64,000 bases of DNA from Sphingobacterium siyangense (GTDB lineage: Bacteria; Bacteroidota; Bacteroidia; Sphingobacteriales; Sphingobacteriaceae), in contig NZ_VLKR01000014.1 of NCBI RefSeq assembly GCF_007830445.1, forward strand, positions 86,687 through 150,686, written 5' to 3'. Made by a program: the position numbers and the translations under genes. The notes under the pieces are model-generated. The model ran no database searches, had not been told where the DNA came from, and saw nothing but the letters and a program-made list of their open reading frames with translations. Shown piece after piece: positions 35,361 to 44,356 of the stretch (positions within the stretch are counted from its first letter, which is position 1; each line of letters begins with the position of its first letter).

Positions 35361-36094
35361 AATAGGTCCACCATTTGGTGGACTTTTTCTTTTGAGCTCA
35401 TCCACTGTGCTTCATCCATTCCATTGACCTGACTCTGGTTAAACTCCATCTTCGAACCATGCAGCTCTTTAGCTGAGCTATGTATTGCAACTGCACCAGT
35501 TTGCGCTAAAATATGAGCTATATTAGCTGCATCGACACCTGCACCAGGCATAATTACAATACGGCCATTTGCTTGTTGAACTAACTGTTTGAGTAATGGA
35601 GCTCCAGCTAAAGCAGAATTTTGCAGACCAGATGTCAAAATACGATCTATCCCCAGTTCAATGACATCTTCCAATGCCTGAAAGGGATCTTCCACGCGAT
35701 CAAAAGCTCTATGAAAGGTAACATGCATGGGACGCGCAGCTTCCACCAATCGCAAAGTATTCACTTTATCTACCGTACCATCTGCATTCAGCATACCTAT
35801 TACAACACCATCTATCCCCAATTCCTTGCACAACTGAATATCTGCTATCATTTCTAAGATCTCGGTCTCTGTATAAAGGAAATCACCTCCACGCGGTCTG
35901 ATAAGCACATGAATACCAATATTCACCAATCTCCGCACTAACTGCAACTGACCAAACGAAGGTGTAGTCCCTCCATTTTCTAAATTTTGACAAAACTCTA
36001 CCCGGGTCGCTCCTCCTTGTTCGGCTTCAATTGCTGATGCTACGGAATTTGAACATATCTCTAATTGGTAATTTCCAATTGCCTTTTCCTTCAT
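35348..36094 (-). CDS. cutC: CutC family protein
   Basis: 248 residues, the size of single-domain CutC TIM-barrel proteins. Conserved segments: QLEICSNSVASAIEAEQGGATRVEFC near the N-terminus, IHVLIRPRGGDFLYT, MHVTFHRAFDR and GIDRILTSG. CutC proteins are linked to copper homeostasis in older work, but their biochemical role is not settled. It is convergent with the small basic gene and shares its terminator. No metal operon genes are nearby. Confidence 0.93.
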   Translation of the reverse strand: MKEKAIGNYQLEICSNSVASAIEAEQGGATRVEFCQNLENGGTTPSFGQLQLVRRLVNIGIHVLIRPRGGDFLYTETEILEMIADIQLCKELGIDGVVIGMLNADGTVDKVNTLRLVEAARPMHVTFHRAFDRVEDPFQALEDVIELGIDRILTSGLQNSALAGAPLLKQLVQQANGRIVIMPGAGVDAANIAHILAQTGAVAIHSSAKELHGSKMEFNQSQVNGMDEAQWMSSKEKVHQMVDLLKSL

Positions 36095-36217
36095 TATATT
36101 ATATTTTAAGCTATTTTTCGTTTACGCGAATAACGTAAAAAAAAAGCAAATAACCTACTCCCCTAACTATGGTCAAACTAGTATAAGCTTTAGAAAAAAC
36201 GCCAGTTAAAAAGATAC

Positions 36218-36234
36218 TTTACCTGCAAGGTAAA
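36218..36234 (-). terminator. weak hairpin downstream of the exported protein gene
   Basis: TTTACC and GGTAAA enclose a five-base loop 21 bases after the stop at 36255. On the minus strand it is followed by GTATCTTTTTAA, a moderate T run. Confidence 0.4.
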
Positions 36235-36254
36235 TTTTGCTTCCAGACAAAGAT

Positions 36255-37238
36255 CTAAAGCTTTAGCTTATAATGCGGCACATCTACTTTTTTCCACTTC
36301 CAATCTGGTCCTTTCGAAGTGCTCGTCCGATCTGACAGCTCCCTTGAAGAAGGTGGATCTAAGAAACGCTCCCGTTTGATATAAGTTGGTATTTGGAAGC
36401 CAGGCGATGTATTTAGCGTTTCAAAACATTCCCGCGCGAGTTTCATAATGTCATTCCGATTTTCTGCATTGCTTTCAATTCGACTTCCTATATAAGATGC
36501 CGGACCATACAATTGCTCATAAATAGCTGAATCTTCAAAAGGTTTGAATTTCAGACGCATCATTATTTGCACCAATAGAGCATACAGATCGTTGTCCGTT
36601 GGTGTCAGAACCAACTTATCCAACACCTTTGGTATTAACTCCCACATCATCAATTCAACCGCTAAATCTTTGATATTTTCACCAATGAAATCGAGTGTAG
36701 GCCACATCTGGTCTACATATCGTACAACAGAATCTCTATTTCCATGCAAAGCAACCAACTGTCTATTGCTCCAATATTCCAGCGGTATGTCCCTTCGATA
36801 AAAGACTCCAAATATATGTTGACCTTTCAACCGCCCCAAGGAACCACAATTTTGCATCTCAAACTCAGGTACAAGCATACAGTAACTAAACATATCACGC
36901 GTATTTAGCGTTTTAAATGTTTGTACGGAAAGAGAATTCCATAAAGCAGGATAACGTTCCCTATCCAAACTATCTTCTCCTGACACCAATCTATATACGT
37001 AATAGTCTTTCAGTAATATTCGCAAGATTGCTTCACGACCACTAAGGGGATAATTTCTAGACTTAATCTTCCCCATTCTTCCGAGATACCTGGGCAACTG
37101 ATCGTTTATAAATTTTGTAGAATCTTTCAGCTTATATTGGCCATGACACATGGGCAAGGTGCATACCAATAGCAGTGCTAAAAACAGGACATAGGACCTC
37201 CTCTTCTTAAAGAAATCAACAAAACTAGATGCTAACAT
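36255..37238 (-). CDS. exported protein of unknown function
   Basis: 327 residues from the ATG at 37238; another ATG at 37277 would start inside a perfect palindrome and adds 13 residues, so the shorter form is preferred. After basic KKRRS a hydrophobic core (VLFLALLLVCTLPMC) ends near HGQ, consistent with secretion. The remainder is helical, with tryptophans and no recognised motif. It is divergent from the coiled-coil protein gene at 37524, with inverted repeats in the space between. Role unknown. Confidence 0.75.
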   Translation of the reverse strand: MLASSFVDFFKKRRSYVLFLALLLVCTLPMCHGQYKLKDSTKFINDQLPRYLGRMGKIKSRNYPLSGREAILRILLKDYYVYRLVSGEDSLDRERYPALWNSLSVQTFKTLNTRDMFSYCMLVPEFEMQNCGSLGRLKGQHIFGVFYRRDIPLEYWSNRQLVALHGNRDSVVRYVDQMWPTLDFIGENIKDLAVELMMWELIPKVLDKLVLTPTDNDLYALLVQIMMRLKFKPFEDSAIYEQLYGPASYIGSRIESNAENRNDIMKLARECFETLNTSPGFQIPTYIKRERFLDPPSSRELSDRTSTSKGPDWKWKKVDVPHYKLKL

Positions 37239-37254
37239 AGTTAATACATTTACA

Positions 37255-37274
37255 CTGTATTGGCTGCAATACAG
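37255..37274. promoter_or_regulatory. perfect palindrome at the start of the exported protein gene
   Basis: CTGTATTG and CAATACAG are separated by four bases. It lies 17 bases ahead of the preferred ATG and over the alternative start, in the position of an operator or a 5' leader hairpin. Confidence 0.5.
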
Positions 37275-37398
37275 CATATTAAATATAACTAAAATTAAAT
37301 AGTATTAAATAAATTAGGTTTCAAAAAAAATCTACGATTTGAAAACGGCACCAAAAACCGAAAAAACTCAGTTCCGTTTTAAGCTCAGTCTCTTCTTT

Positions 37399-37462
37399 TA
37401 TATACAAAAATCATAACCGAATTTTAGACATGTAAAACATTCGGCTGAACTATTTGTATATA
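37399..37462. promoter_or_regulatory. nested inverted repeats between divergent genes
   Basis: TATATACAAA (37399-37408) and TTTGTATATA (37453-37462) enclose CCGAAT (37417-37422) and ATTCGG (37439-37444). The element lies 62 bases before the gene at 37524 and about 160 before the divergent one. It may be an operator pair or fold as RNA. Confidence 0.5.
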
Positions 37463-37523
37463 CCTTACATGCTTTTATTTAAATAACTAAAAACCAAGCG
37501 CATACATTTTTAAGTAAAATATC

Positions 37524-37943
37524 ATGGCAATTATATCAAAAAACATGGAGACCCAAGAAAAGATCATCAGTACTTTTGAAGAGCTCCAAAAAGCTATATA
37601 TGACCTGAAACATCAAATTGTTGAATTTGAATTGCTTTTTAATCAGGCTTGCAACAGACATATTGACTCCAATTTCCAAAAGGAATGGTTGCTGGACCGA
37701 ATATCTTCACGTCATGATATGATTACACTTCGACATGATGCCATGCTGCTTATTCGGGACACTGTCTCTGCGTTCCGGGATTTCGACGGTTATTTTCTAG
37801 ATCTCAAACAGCTACTCCAATCGATCGAGTTACTTATGCTGAACCATGCCGATGAGGAAGAGTATGAAATTGCAGCTATTATCAAAAAATGGTATGAAAA
37901 ATTTGCCCAAGCGATTGATTTCGTTGGTGACTTAACCTATTAA
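37524..37943 (+). CDS. helical cytoplasmic protein of unknown function
   Basis: 139 residues, almost all helical with heptad-like spacing (METQEKIISTFEELQKAIYDLKHQIVEFELLFNQ). No signal or membrane segment. No family was recognised; the length and all-helical content could suit a small bundle. It precedes the Smr-domain gene by 45 bases on the same strand, so they are likely co-expressed. Confidence 0.7.
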   Translation: MAIISKNMETQEKIISTFEELQKAIYDLKHQIVEFELLFNQACNRHIDSNFQKEWLLDRISSRHDMITLRHDAMLLIRDTVSAFRDFDGYFLDLKQLLQSIELLMLNHADEEEYEIAAIIKKWYEKFAQAIDFVGDLTY

Positions 37944-37988
37944 GTCGCCGTTTTATTATACTTTTGCAGCATTGTAAAATATTGAGAA

Positions 37989-38282
37989 ATGCGCAAACCA
38001 CCAGCTATCGTAGACTTACACACCGACACCTTTCTTGACGATTGGGAAGATTATTCGCCAGAGGAGCTCTTACAAGAATCCATTGATTTTATGCGATCTA
38101 ATCTAGATGCAGCTATTTATTGGGAAATGAACGAAATAAAGTTTATTCATGGCAAGGGAAAAGGAATGTTAAAAAAAATGGTTTTTGAAGAGCTGCAAGA
38201 GTACAAGGCTCACGGCTCCATTGAACGCTATTACACCTCCTACCAGAATGAAGATATTGTAGTCGTTGTCATAGGGATTTAA
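37989..38282 (+). CDS. Smr-domain protein
   Basis: 97 residues, only the Smr domain. It carries VDLHTD near residue 8 and the loop HGKGKGML (about 54-61), the two conserved parts of the Smr fold found at the MutS2 C-terminus; Smr domains bind or nick nucleic acids. The size indicates a stand-alone domain. It follows the helical protein gene in the same direction. Confidence 0.88.
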   Translation: MRKPPAIVDLHTDTFLDDWEDYSPEELLQESIDFMRSNLDAAIYWEMNEIKFIHGKGKGMLKKMVFEELQEYKAHGSIERYYTSYQNEDIVVVVIGI

Positions 38283-38308
38283 AAAGGCTACCTTTTCAGA
38301 TAGCCTTT
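38281..38308 (-). terminator. terminator at the convergent 3' ends
   Basis: AAAGGCTA pairs with TAGCCTTT; on the minus strand a T run follows, so it ends the DUF1080 gene, and it may also end the Smr transcript. Confidence 0.75.
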
Positions 38309-38321
38309 GTATCATGTTATG

Positions 38322-39302
38322 CTATTTAATAGCTGGAGTAATAATCACTTTTCGGAATTCCACGGGACCATGATCCCCTTGGAAATAAATTGGTCCCGGC
38401 TCTGCCTCTTTACTATCCAAAGCACCGCCCGTTATACCAGGGATTTCTTGGTTACTGATAACAGTCTTTCCGTTTGCCACAACCGTCACTAGACGTCCTA
38501 CCAATGTAATATCATAGGTTTGCCATTCTCCGGCTCCTTTATTGACCATTTCATTTGCAGCTAAGAAGCCGTATACCCCTGCGAAAAGCACAGCATTAGG
38601 ATGTGCATCCTTGGGACTATCTTCAATCTGAACCTCATAACGACCTCTCAAGTAAACCCCACTGTTACTTCCTGCTGGAATTTTAAATTCAACATGTAAT
38701 TTAAAATCTTCAAATTTTTGCTCAGAGACCAAATTAGAACCAGATTGCGGGCTAGTCAAAATTCCGTTTTTCACCACCCACTGATTCGTTTTACCGGTAG
38801 CTTTCCATCCTGACAGATCCTTGCCGTTGAACAGCTGAATGGGCTTACCCCATTTTACTGCAGCTGTTCGCTTCAGCTCCGGAGCACGAACACCTTTAAA
38901 GCGATATGTTTTCCCATCAGGCTCTGTTATTGTCCCTTGCAATACACCGTTTACAATCTCTCCTTCAACACTTAGATTCATCTTTCCGCCTTCCCATTGA
39001 GGTGGGATGGCAAATCTAAACTTTCCTTTCTCATAAAACACCTGCGAAACTGGGCGAGCACTTCCGGAAGTACTCACATAATGACCGACTAAAGTTCTAT
39101 AGCCCGACAATTTTACCTCCAACCAGGATGGTGCAGGGGTACCATTAATATCAACTTCGATGTCCCATCGACCAATCAGCTCTTTGCCTTCTACGTCTTG
39201 TTGATAATGACTGGATTCTCCGATTGAATGTTTAGCAAAGGTTACTTGCGGTAATGCACAAGAGGCCAAAATTCCTAAAAGAAATGCCGCTTTTCTGTTC
39301 AT
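38322..39302 (-). CDS. 3-keto-disaccharide hydrolase (DUF1080) family protein
   Basis: 326 residues with a signal peptide ending near TFAKH. An N-terminal beta-rich part (about 30-140) is followed by the DUF1080 jelly-roll domain (about 150-326), recognised by LFNGKDLSGWKATG, NLVSEQKFEDFKLHVEFK and the LRGRYEVQIED segment. Family members cleave 3-keto-glycosides or bind glycans outside the cytoplasm, and are common in Bacteroidota. The gene stands alone. Confidence 0.88.
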   Translation of the reverse strand: MNRKAAFLLGILASCALPQVTFAKHSIGESSHYQQDVEGKELIGRWDIEVDINGTPAPSWLEVKLSGYRTLVGHYVSTSGSARPVSQVFYEKGKFRFAIPPQWEGGKMNLSVEGEIVNGVLQGTITEPDGKTYRFKGVRAPELKRTAAVKWGKPIQLFNGKDLSGWKATGKTNQWVVKNGILTSPQSGSNLVSEQKFEDFKLHVEFKIPAGSNSGVYLRGRYEVQIEDSPKDAHPNAVLFAGVYGFLAANEMVNKGAGEWQTYDITLVGRLVTVVANGKTVISNQEIPGITGGALDSKEAEPGPIYFQGDHGPVEFRKVIITPAIK

Positions 39303-39406
39303 ATTATTTATGTTTATATTCTAGTTGACAATAAATTTCAAGCAATTTAACTGTTTAACAGCGGGTTTACAAGGATATAATGTTAAAAAATGCGAAGAAT
39401 GCACCC

Positions 39407-39487
39407 GGCCGTAAGTTCGCCTTAATGCCCTGAAACAAAAAAAGCCCTAACTTTCGTTAGAGCTTTTCTCGTCGGGGTGGCAGGATT
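39407..39487. repeat. tRNA-Pro 3'-end repeat, copy 1
   Basis: The core 39427-39487 matches 39575-39635 at 58 of 61 bases. It includes the tRNA terminator hairpin (AGCCCTAAC / GTTAGAGCT) and 17 bases of the minus-strand tRNA-Pro 3' end, then departs from the tRNA. The first 20 bases look like a decayed T-arm in the opposite orientation. Confidence 0.8.
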
Positions 39488-39554
39488 GACTCAGCCGCAC
39501 TTTCCCCAAACACAACCCTGAGCCTCCTACGGATCGAACCTACTAATATCTTCA

Positions 39555-39635
39555 AGGTCGTAGGTTCGCACCCTGCCCTGAAACAAAAAAAGCCCTAACT
39601 TTCGTTAGAGCTTTCTTAGTCGGGGTGGCAGGATT
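39555..39635. repeat. tRNA-Pro 3'-end repeat, copy 2 (functional end)
   Basis: Same unit, here continuing into the intact tRNA-Pro. The plus-strand segment 39557-39578 (GGTCGTAGGTTCG...CTGCC) is a near-exact inverted copy of the tRNA T-arm region at 39627-39648, so the terminator lies between opposing T-arm sequences. The hairpin ends the tRNA transcript on the minus strand. Confidence 0.8.
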
Positions 39636-39693
39636 CGAACCTACGACCTCCACATCCCAAATGTGGCGCGATACCGGGCTACGCTACACCCCG
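39620..39693 (-). tRNA. tRNA-Pro (TGG)
   Basis: On the minus strand CGGGGTG pairs with CACCCCG as acceptor, the anticodon loop TTTGGGA in CCACA/TGTGG gives UGG, the T arm holds GTTCGAATC, and the discriminator is A, expected for tRNA-Pro. All arms are intact. Confidence 0.95.
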
Positions 39694-39960
39694 AAAAGGT
39701 ATCACCTTTGTTTTGTGTGGCACAAAAGTAAACTAAAAATATGTTTTTTTCAAAAATATTCTTCACATAACACCTAACAAGCTGACTTATTGTAAAATAA
39801 TTTAAAAAACATTTAAAACACATATCGATTTCGATCCAAAATAATTTTAAAAACCAGCATGACTGCCCTGAATAGCGAAGTTAACGCTTAGCTAGCTGAA
39901 ATAGTAGGATTGGCACGCCCTGACTGAGTCTCCTCCGGATCAAACTAAATAATATCCTAA

Positions 39961-40030
39961 AGGCCGTAGGTTTGCCTTCTTGCCCCAAAACGAAAAAAGC
40001 CCTAACCTTCGTTAGAGCTTTTCTAGTCGT
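39961..40030. repeat. tRNA-Pro 3'-end repeat, copy 3 (most decayed)
   Basis: The T-arm-like segment (GGCCGTAGGTTTGCC) and the terminator hairpin (AGCCCTAACCTTCGTTAGAGCTT) are recognisable, but after TCTAGTCG the tRNA sequence is lost. Bases 39920-39960 also match the stretch before copy 2 (TCCTCCGGATC against TCCTACGGATC). Confidence 0.7.
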
Positions 40031-40263
40031 CTTCCCAGTACAATTTTCGAACCATTTTCTAAATGATTTAAAAAAAATAGCGCTTTCTCAAGAGCTATAA
40101 ACATCCGGGACGATTATATTTTATAAAGCTATCCTTGAGGAAAAACGCTTTGTTTTTTCGTTTTTGGTTGTGCAAATGTAGCACTATTTAACAATACTGT
40201 GCAAGTTTTTTTTCGTTTTGTTTAATAAAATAAACAAACAAATCCTAAAGCGCCTAATTTTAA

Positions 40264-40311
40264 GCATCTTATAAGTTGAAAATTATTTACAACATTTTCA
40301 ACTTATAATGC
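40264..40311. repeat. long AT-rich inverted repeat
   Basis: ATAAGTTGAAAAT (40271-40283) and ATTTTCAACTTAT (40294-40306) pair perfectly over 13 bases and are flanked by GCAT/ATGC. No T run of terminator type follows. It could be a hairpin of an old element end or a replication/transcription barrier. Confidence 0.55.
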
Positions 40312-40543
40312 TTTTCACTAGTTTTCCCCTATTTCTTCAATTAATATAAACCTTTTTTTTAATCTTAAGAAGGGTTATCTGTTTATGCTTTTCCAAAAAA
40401 CAAGTTGTTTCCGACCAGTTGTATTTCAACAATTCTTCATTATAATAAATAGCTAAATAGCGATTGATGAAGTCGATGTTTTTTAAACTTTCATTGGTTT
40501 ATAAAATTATTTGGTTTGGTTAATATGGCATATAAAAATTTAA

Positions 40544-40551
40544 TATATTTG
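40544..40551 (+). promoter_or_regulatory. candidate -7 box for the TonB-dependent receptor gene
   Basis: TATATTTG matches TAnnTTTG, 32 bases ahead of the ATG at 40583. TTG triplets upstream are 25 bases away, longer than usual. Confidence 0.5.
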
Positions 40552-40582
40552 CCTCGCTATTTATATTAAGACTAAATAAGCT

Positions 40583-43126
40583 ATGAGATTATTTTACATA
40601 AGTATTTCGAAAAAATCATTTTTCGCATTTTTATATATTTTATTATTATCCTATTCTAATAATGTTTTGTCGCAAACAAAAAGTTTAATATCTGGAACAG
40701 TATTAACTTCGGAGGGAAAACCAGCCGATAATGTTTCCGTTTATTTATTAAACACTAGTTTTGCAACAGCAACAGATGATAAGGGCAATTTCGAACTAAA
40801 AGCCCCTATTGGTACTTATTCTCTAGTGATTAAGCAGATTGGAGCTAAGATAGAGCAACAATTTATCGAAGTCAAAGAAGGTGTAAATAAAATACCTGCT
40901 GTTGTACTAAACATGAGTATTACGGATTTGCAGGAAATAAGCATTAGCAGTGGCCGGATAAATAAATTTACTCGGAAAAGCAGTCCTTATGTGACTAAAA
41001 TGCCCCTTAAAAATCTTGAAAATTCACAAGTTTATTCAAGTATTAGTAAGGAACTTTTAAAAGATCAGCAAATCAATAACCTTGATGAGGCTCTTAAAAA
41101 TGCAGCCGGTGTCAGCAAATCTTTCGAATCTACAGGAAGAGCTGGTTCAGGAGGTACAACGTTTGTTTTGCGAGGTTTTGTTACTCAAAGTAAATTGAGA
41201 AATGGTCTTGCGGGCAATATTACTACAGCAATTGATGCTGCGAACGTGGAAAGCATTGAAGTATTAAAAGGCCCATCAGCAACTTTATTTGGTAATTCAA
41301 TGAGTTCATATGGTGGGTTGATTAATCGTGTAACTAAAAAGCCATTTAAGTCTATGGCTGGAGAAGTTGCCTATTATACCGGAAGCTATGGCTTAAATAG
41401 ATTAACAGCTGATTTTAACACTCCGATAGATTCTTTAGGTAAGTTATTATTCAGAATGAATGCTGCTTACAATGCCCAAAATGGTTTTCAGGAGAATGCG
41501 TTTAGAAAAAGTTTCCTATTTGCGCCAAGTATTTCATATCAAGTGAACGATAAATTGTCATTTCTTTTAGACGCGGAGTTCAACCAGTTGCAGAGTGCTG
41601 GTAGCCAGTTTTTATATTTTTCCGGCAATACACCTGTTTCGCAATTTGGCGTATCTAATGCTGCAGATGTTAATATCAATTACAGAAGTTCTTTTTCAAG
41701 CAGAGATATGATAAAAAAAGGTGAGAATGCGAATGTTTTTGGGCAAATGAACTACCAGATTTCTAAGAACTGGAAATCTCAATCTAATATTAGCTTGACT
41801 ACTAGTGGATCTAGTGGATCTTCTCCTTATTATTATTTAATTCCAGGAGCTAAAGTAAGGTCTATCACTTCTGTAAAGGCTCCAACAACTCCTACAAAAA
41901 CATATAATGACGACTTGTATTTACAGCGTATGGTTTGGGAACCTAACGGAACGGATCTCAATATGCAGATTCAACAAAATATCCTTGGTGACTTTAAAGT
42001 AGCGGGAATTAGAAACAGGCTGACTGTTGGTTTCGATTATTTACAGGCTAATACGAATATTACTTACAATCGCTTTAGTAACAACGACTATTACAACCCG
42101 GCAGGATCAACCGCTGCATTAAAAGGTAGCAAGATGAATGACGTTTTTGATTTTGTAAGTATCACAAATCCAGGACCGGATTATTATAAATTTAACCAGA
42201 CAAAGGTCGATTCAGCATATACAAACCGTCCCGCAGGAACCACTTTAGTAACCCGATCCAATACCAGAACTTACAGTGCCTTTGTAGCAGATGTTGTTAA
42301 TATTACCGAAAACTTAAATGCCTTATTAAGTTTGCGCATAGATCGTTTTGTTAACAAGGGAATATTAAATAATTCAACAAACGTTACGTCCGATGGTTAT
42401 AAACAAACAGCATATTCTCCAAAATTTGGATTAGTTTATCAGATTTTACCTGAACAGGTATCACTATTTGCCAACTATCAAAATGGCTTTGTTAACAAAA
42501 CAGGAACCGATTTCGAGGGTAAAACTTTTAAGCCAGAACAGGCTAATCAACTGGAAAGAGGTGTGAAATTTGATCTTTTTAAAGGGATATTAAGTGGAAA
42601 TGTAAGTTATTATGATATTAAGGTGAAAGATATTGTGAGAGCCTATGAATTAAATCCACAATTGAGTATACAGAATGGAACACAATCAAGCAAAGGTGTA
42701 GAAATTGAGGTGATTGCCAACCCGATTGCTGGCTTAAATCTAATCGCTGGTTATGGTTATAATGATAGTCGTTATACCAACACCAGCGCAAATTTAGATG
42801 GACTACGCCCTGTTTCTGCAGGCCCTAAACAATTAGTGAATTTTTGGATGAGTTATCGTGTAAACCGAGGTGTTTTAGAAGGTCTGGGAGCTGGTTTTGG
42901 AGGAAATTATGCTTCGAAAAACTATGCAATTAATACCGTCGCGCTTGGTCAATTTATTTTACCTTCTTATGAAGTTTATAATGCGGCATTGTTTTACGAT
43001 CAAAAGAAATATCGCATAGGATTAAAAATGAATAACATAGGCAATACCAAATATTGGGTGGGTAACAGCACTATGAATCCTCAAATGCTACGCGAGGTAA
43101 TTGCCAACATATCCTTCAAGTTTTAG
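40583..43126 (+). CDS. TonB-dependent receptor, probably for a ferric siderophore
   Basis: 847 residues. Signal peptide to about 31 (ending VLSQ), then a carboxypeptidase-regulatory-like domain (about 36-112), the plug (about 140-265; VLRGFVTQ and VESIEVLKGPSATLFGNSMSSYGGLINRVTKKPF) and a 22-strand-type barrel ending in NISFKF. The plug sequence GPSATLFG and the FhuA/FecA-like order suggest a siderophore receptor rather than a SusC-type sugar receptor; it lacks the SusD partner. A PepSY membrane protein starts two bases after its stop, as often seen beside siderophore receptors. Confidence 0.92.
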   Translation: MRLFYISISKKSFFAFLYILLLSYSNNVLSQTKSLISGTVLTSEGKPADNVSVYLLNTSFATATDDKGNFELKAPIGTYSLVIKQIGAKIEQQFIEVKEGVNKIPAVVLNMSITDLQEISISSGRINKFTRKSSPYVTKMPLKNLENSQVYSSISKELLKDQQINNLDEALKNAAGVSKSFESTGRAGSGGTTFVLRGFVTQSKLRNGLAGNITTAIDAANVESIEVLKGPSATLFGNSMSSYGGLINRVTKKPFKSMAGEVAYYTGSYGLNRLTADFNTPIDSLGKLLFRMNAAYNAQNGFQENAFRKSFLFAPSISYQVNDKLSFLLDAEFNQLQSAGSQFLYFSGNTPVSQFGVSNAADVNINYRSSFSSRDMIKKGENANVFGQMNYQISKNWKSQSNISLTTSGSSGSSPYYYLIPGAKVRSITSVKAPTTPTKTYNDDLYLQRMVWEPNGTDLNMQIQQNILGDFKVAGIRNRLTVGFDYLQANTNITYNRFSNNDYYNPAGSTAALKGSKMNDVFDFVSITNPGPDYYKFNQTKVDSAYTNRPAGTTLVTRSNTRTYSAFVADVVNITENLNALLSLRIDRFVNKGILNNSTNVTSDGYKQTAYSPKFGLVYQILPEQVSLFANYQNGFVNKTGTDFEGKTFKPEQANQLERGVKFDLFKGILSGNVSYYDIKVKDIVRAYELNPQLSIQNGTQSSKGVEIEVIANPIAGLNLIAGYGYNDSRYTNTSANLDGLRPVSAGPKQLVNFWMSYRVNRGVLEGLGAGFGGNYASKNYAINTVALGQFILPSYEVYNAALFYDQKKYRIGLKMNNIGNTKYWVGNSTMNPQMLREVIANISFKF

Positions 43127-43128
43127 GG

Positions 43129-44301
43129 ATGAGCAATTTTAAAAAGTCAATTTTATTTTTACACCGCTGGCTTGGATTTATTTCGGGCCTTGCGGTTTTT
43201 GTTGTAAGCATTACAGGCTGTATTTTCTGTTTTCAGGATGAGATTCAAGATGTCTTATATTCGTATAGAACCGTTAAAGCAGAACAAAAGCCATTTATTA
43301 AACCATCAGAATTACAATCTTTAACAATAGCCAAATACCCGAAAGCAAAAATTACACTGGTTATGTTTTATGGACCTGAAAGATCTGCTCAGGTAAGAAT
43401 ATCACAAAATAAAGTGACCAAGTCAGTTTATTACAACCCCTATTCCGGAGCATATCTTCATACTGAGGTAATGAAGGAGAATTTTTTCCTTTTTATTAAA
43501 GAAGTACATCTTAATCTTTTTCTTCCTCCCAAAATAGGCAAACTTGTAAACGGAATTTGCGTAATAATATTTGTAGTAATAATGATCAGTGGTTTAATTC
43601 TGTGGTGGCCAAAAAGAAAAACAGACCGGAAAAGGAGTCTTACAATTAAATGGGGAGGACGATGGAGACGTGTTAATTACGATTTACACAATGTATTGGG
43701 CTTTTATATTACCAGTTTTGCAATTATTCTTGCGATAAGCGGTCTATCCTTTAGCTTTCAATGGGTGAAAAATGGTATCGCTAATGTGGCAAATAATGGT
43801 AAAGAATATCCAAAAGATAAAGAAGTTTTTAAATCAGATAGTATTCAAAAGATTAACTTTCCTGATTCGGCATTTGTCATTGACAAAGCTTTTGATATAG
43901 CTAGGCTAAAATCACCAAACTCAAATTCTTTCTTGATATTTCCAGGATCAAAACAAAGTTCACCAATTTCCATTACAACATACCCAAAACCATTGCATTT
44001 TAGTTACAGTAGTAACTTTTCGTTTGATCGTTATTCGGGGAAACTTCTGAATTTTATTCCTTACAGCTCCAAAAGTCCAGGTACAAAGCTGAATACTTTA
44101 AATTACGATATTCATACGGGACAGATTGCTGGATTTTTGGGGAAGCTAATTGCCTTTTTAGTAAGCTTAATCAGTGCTAGTTTACCTATAACTGGCTTAA
44201 TACTTTACTTAGGAAAGAAGTATAAAAGTAAAAAGAGTTCAGAAAAATCTAAAAAAATACTTTCAAAGGGATCATTAAAAAAGTATTTGAAATTTCTATA
44301 A
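43129..44301 (+). CDS. PepSY-associated membrane protein
   Basis: 390 residues. Hydrophobic segments at about 13-34, 135-157, 185-210 and 330-355, with PepSY-like regions in the loops. The N-terminus ILFLHRWLGFISGLAVFVVSITG and the HNVLGFYITS motif match the PepSY-TM (PiuB-like) group, often linked to siderophore iron reduction in the inner membrane. Co-transcribed with the receptor. The C-terminus is basic (KKYKSKKSSEKSKK). Confidence 0.88.
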   Translation: MSNFKKSILFLHRWLGFISGLAVFVVSITGCIFCFQDEIQDVLYSYRTVKAEQKPFIKPSELQSLTIAKYPKAKITLVMFYGPERSAQVRISQNKVTKSVYYNPYSGAYLHTEVMKENFFLFIKEVHLNLFLPPKIGKLVNGICVIIFVVIMISGLILWWPKRKTDRKRSLTIKWGGRWRRVNYDLHNVLGFYITSFAIILAISGLSFSFQWVKNGIANVANNGKEYPKDKEVFKSDSIQKINFPDSAFVIDKAFDIARLKSPNSNSFLIFPGSKQSSPISITTYPKPLHFSYSSNFSFDRYSGKLLNFIPYSSKSPGTKLNTLNYDIHTGQIAGFLGKLIAFLVSLISASLPITGLILYLGKKYKSKKSSEKSKKILSKGSLKKYLKFL

Positions 44302-44310
44302 AAAACGTTG

Positions 44311-44345
44311 ATCCATATACAGTTAGTTCAAAACCGTATATGGAT
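44311..44345. terminator. hairpin between convergent PepSY and TetR genes
   Basis: ATCCATATAC (44311-44320) and GTATATGGAT (44336-44345) form a 10-bp stem, 10 bases after the PepSY gene stop. On the minus strand a T run follows a few bases later. Probably bidirectional. Confidence 0.6.
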
Positions 44346-44356
44346 TAATGCTATTC

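Larger units (their letters stand above)
40031..40582. other. AT-rich non-coding stretch before the TonB-dependent receptor gene
   Basis: About 550 bases with no credible gene. It contains an imperfect hairpin (40087-40092 CTCAAG against 40134-40139 CTTGAG, with more pairing around it), a strong inverted repeat at 40264-40311 and a -7 box at 40544. Confidence 0.5.

Noticed and set aside
39641..39823. 60-codon minus-strand frame over tRNA-Pro
   Set aside because: It is read through the tRNA gene and its flank.
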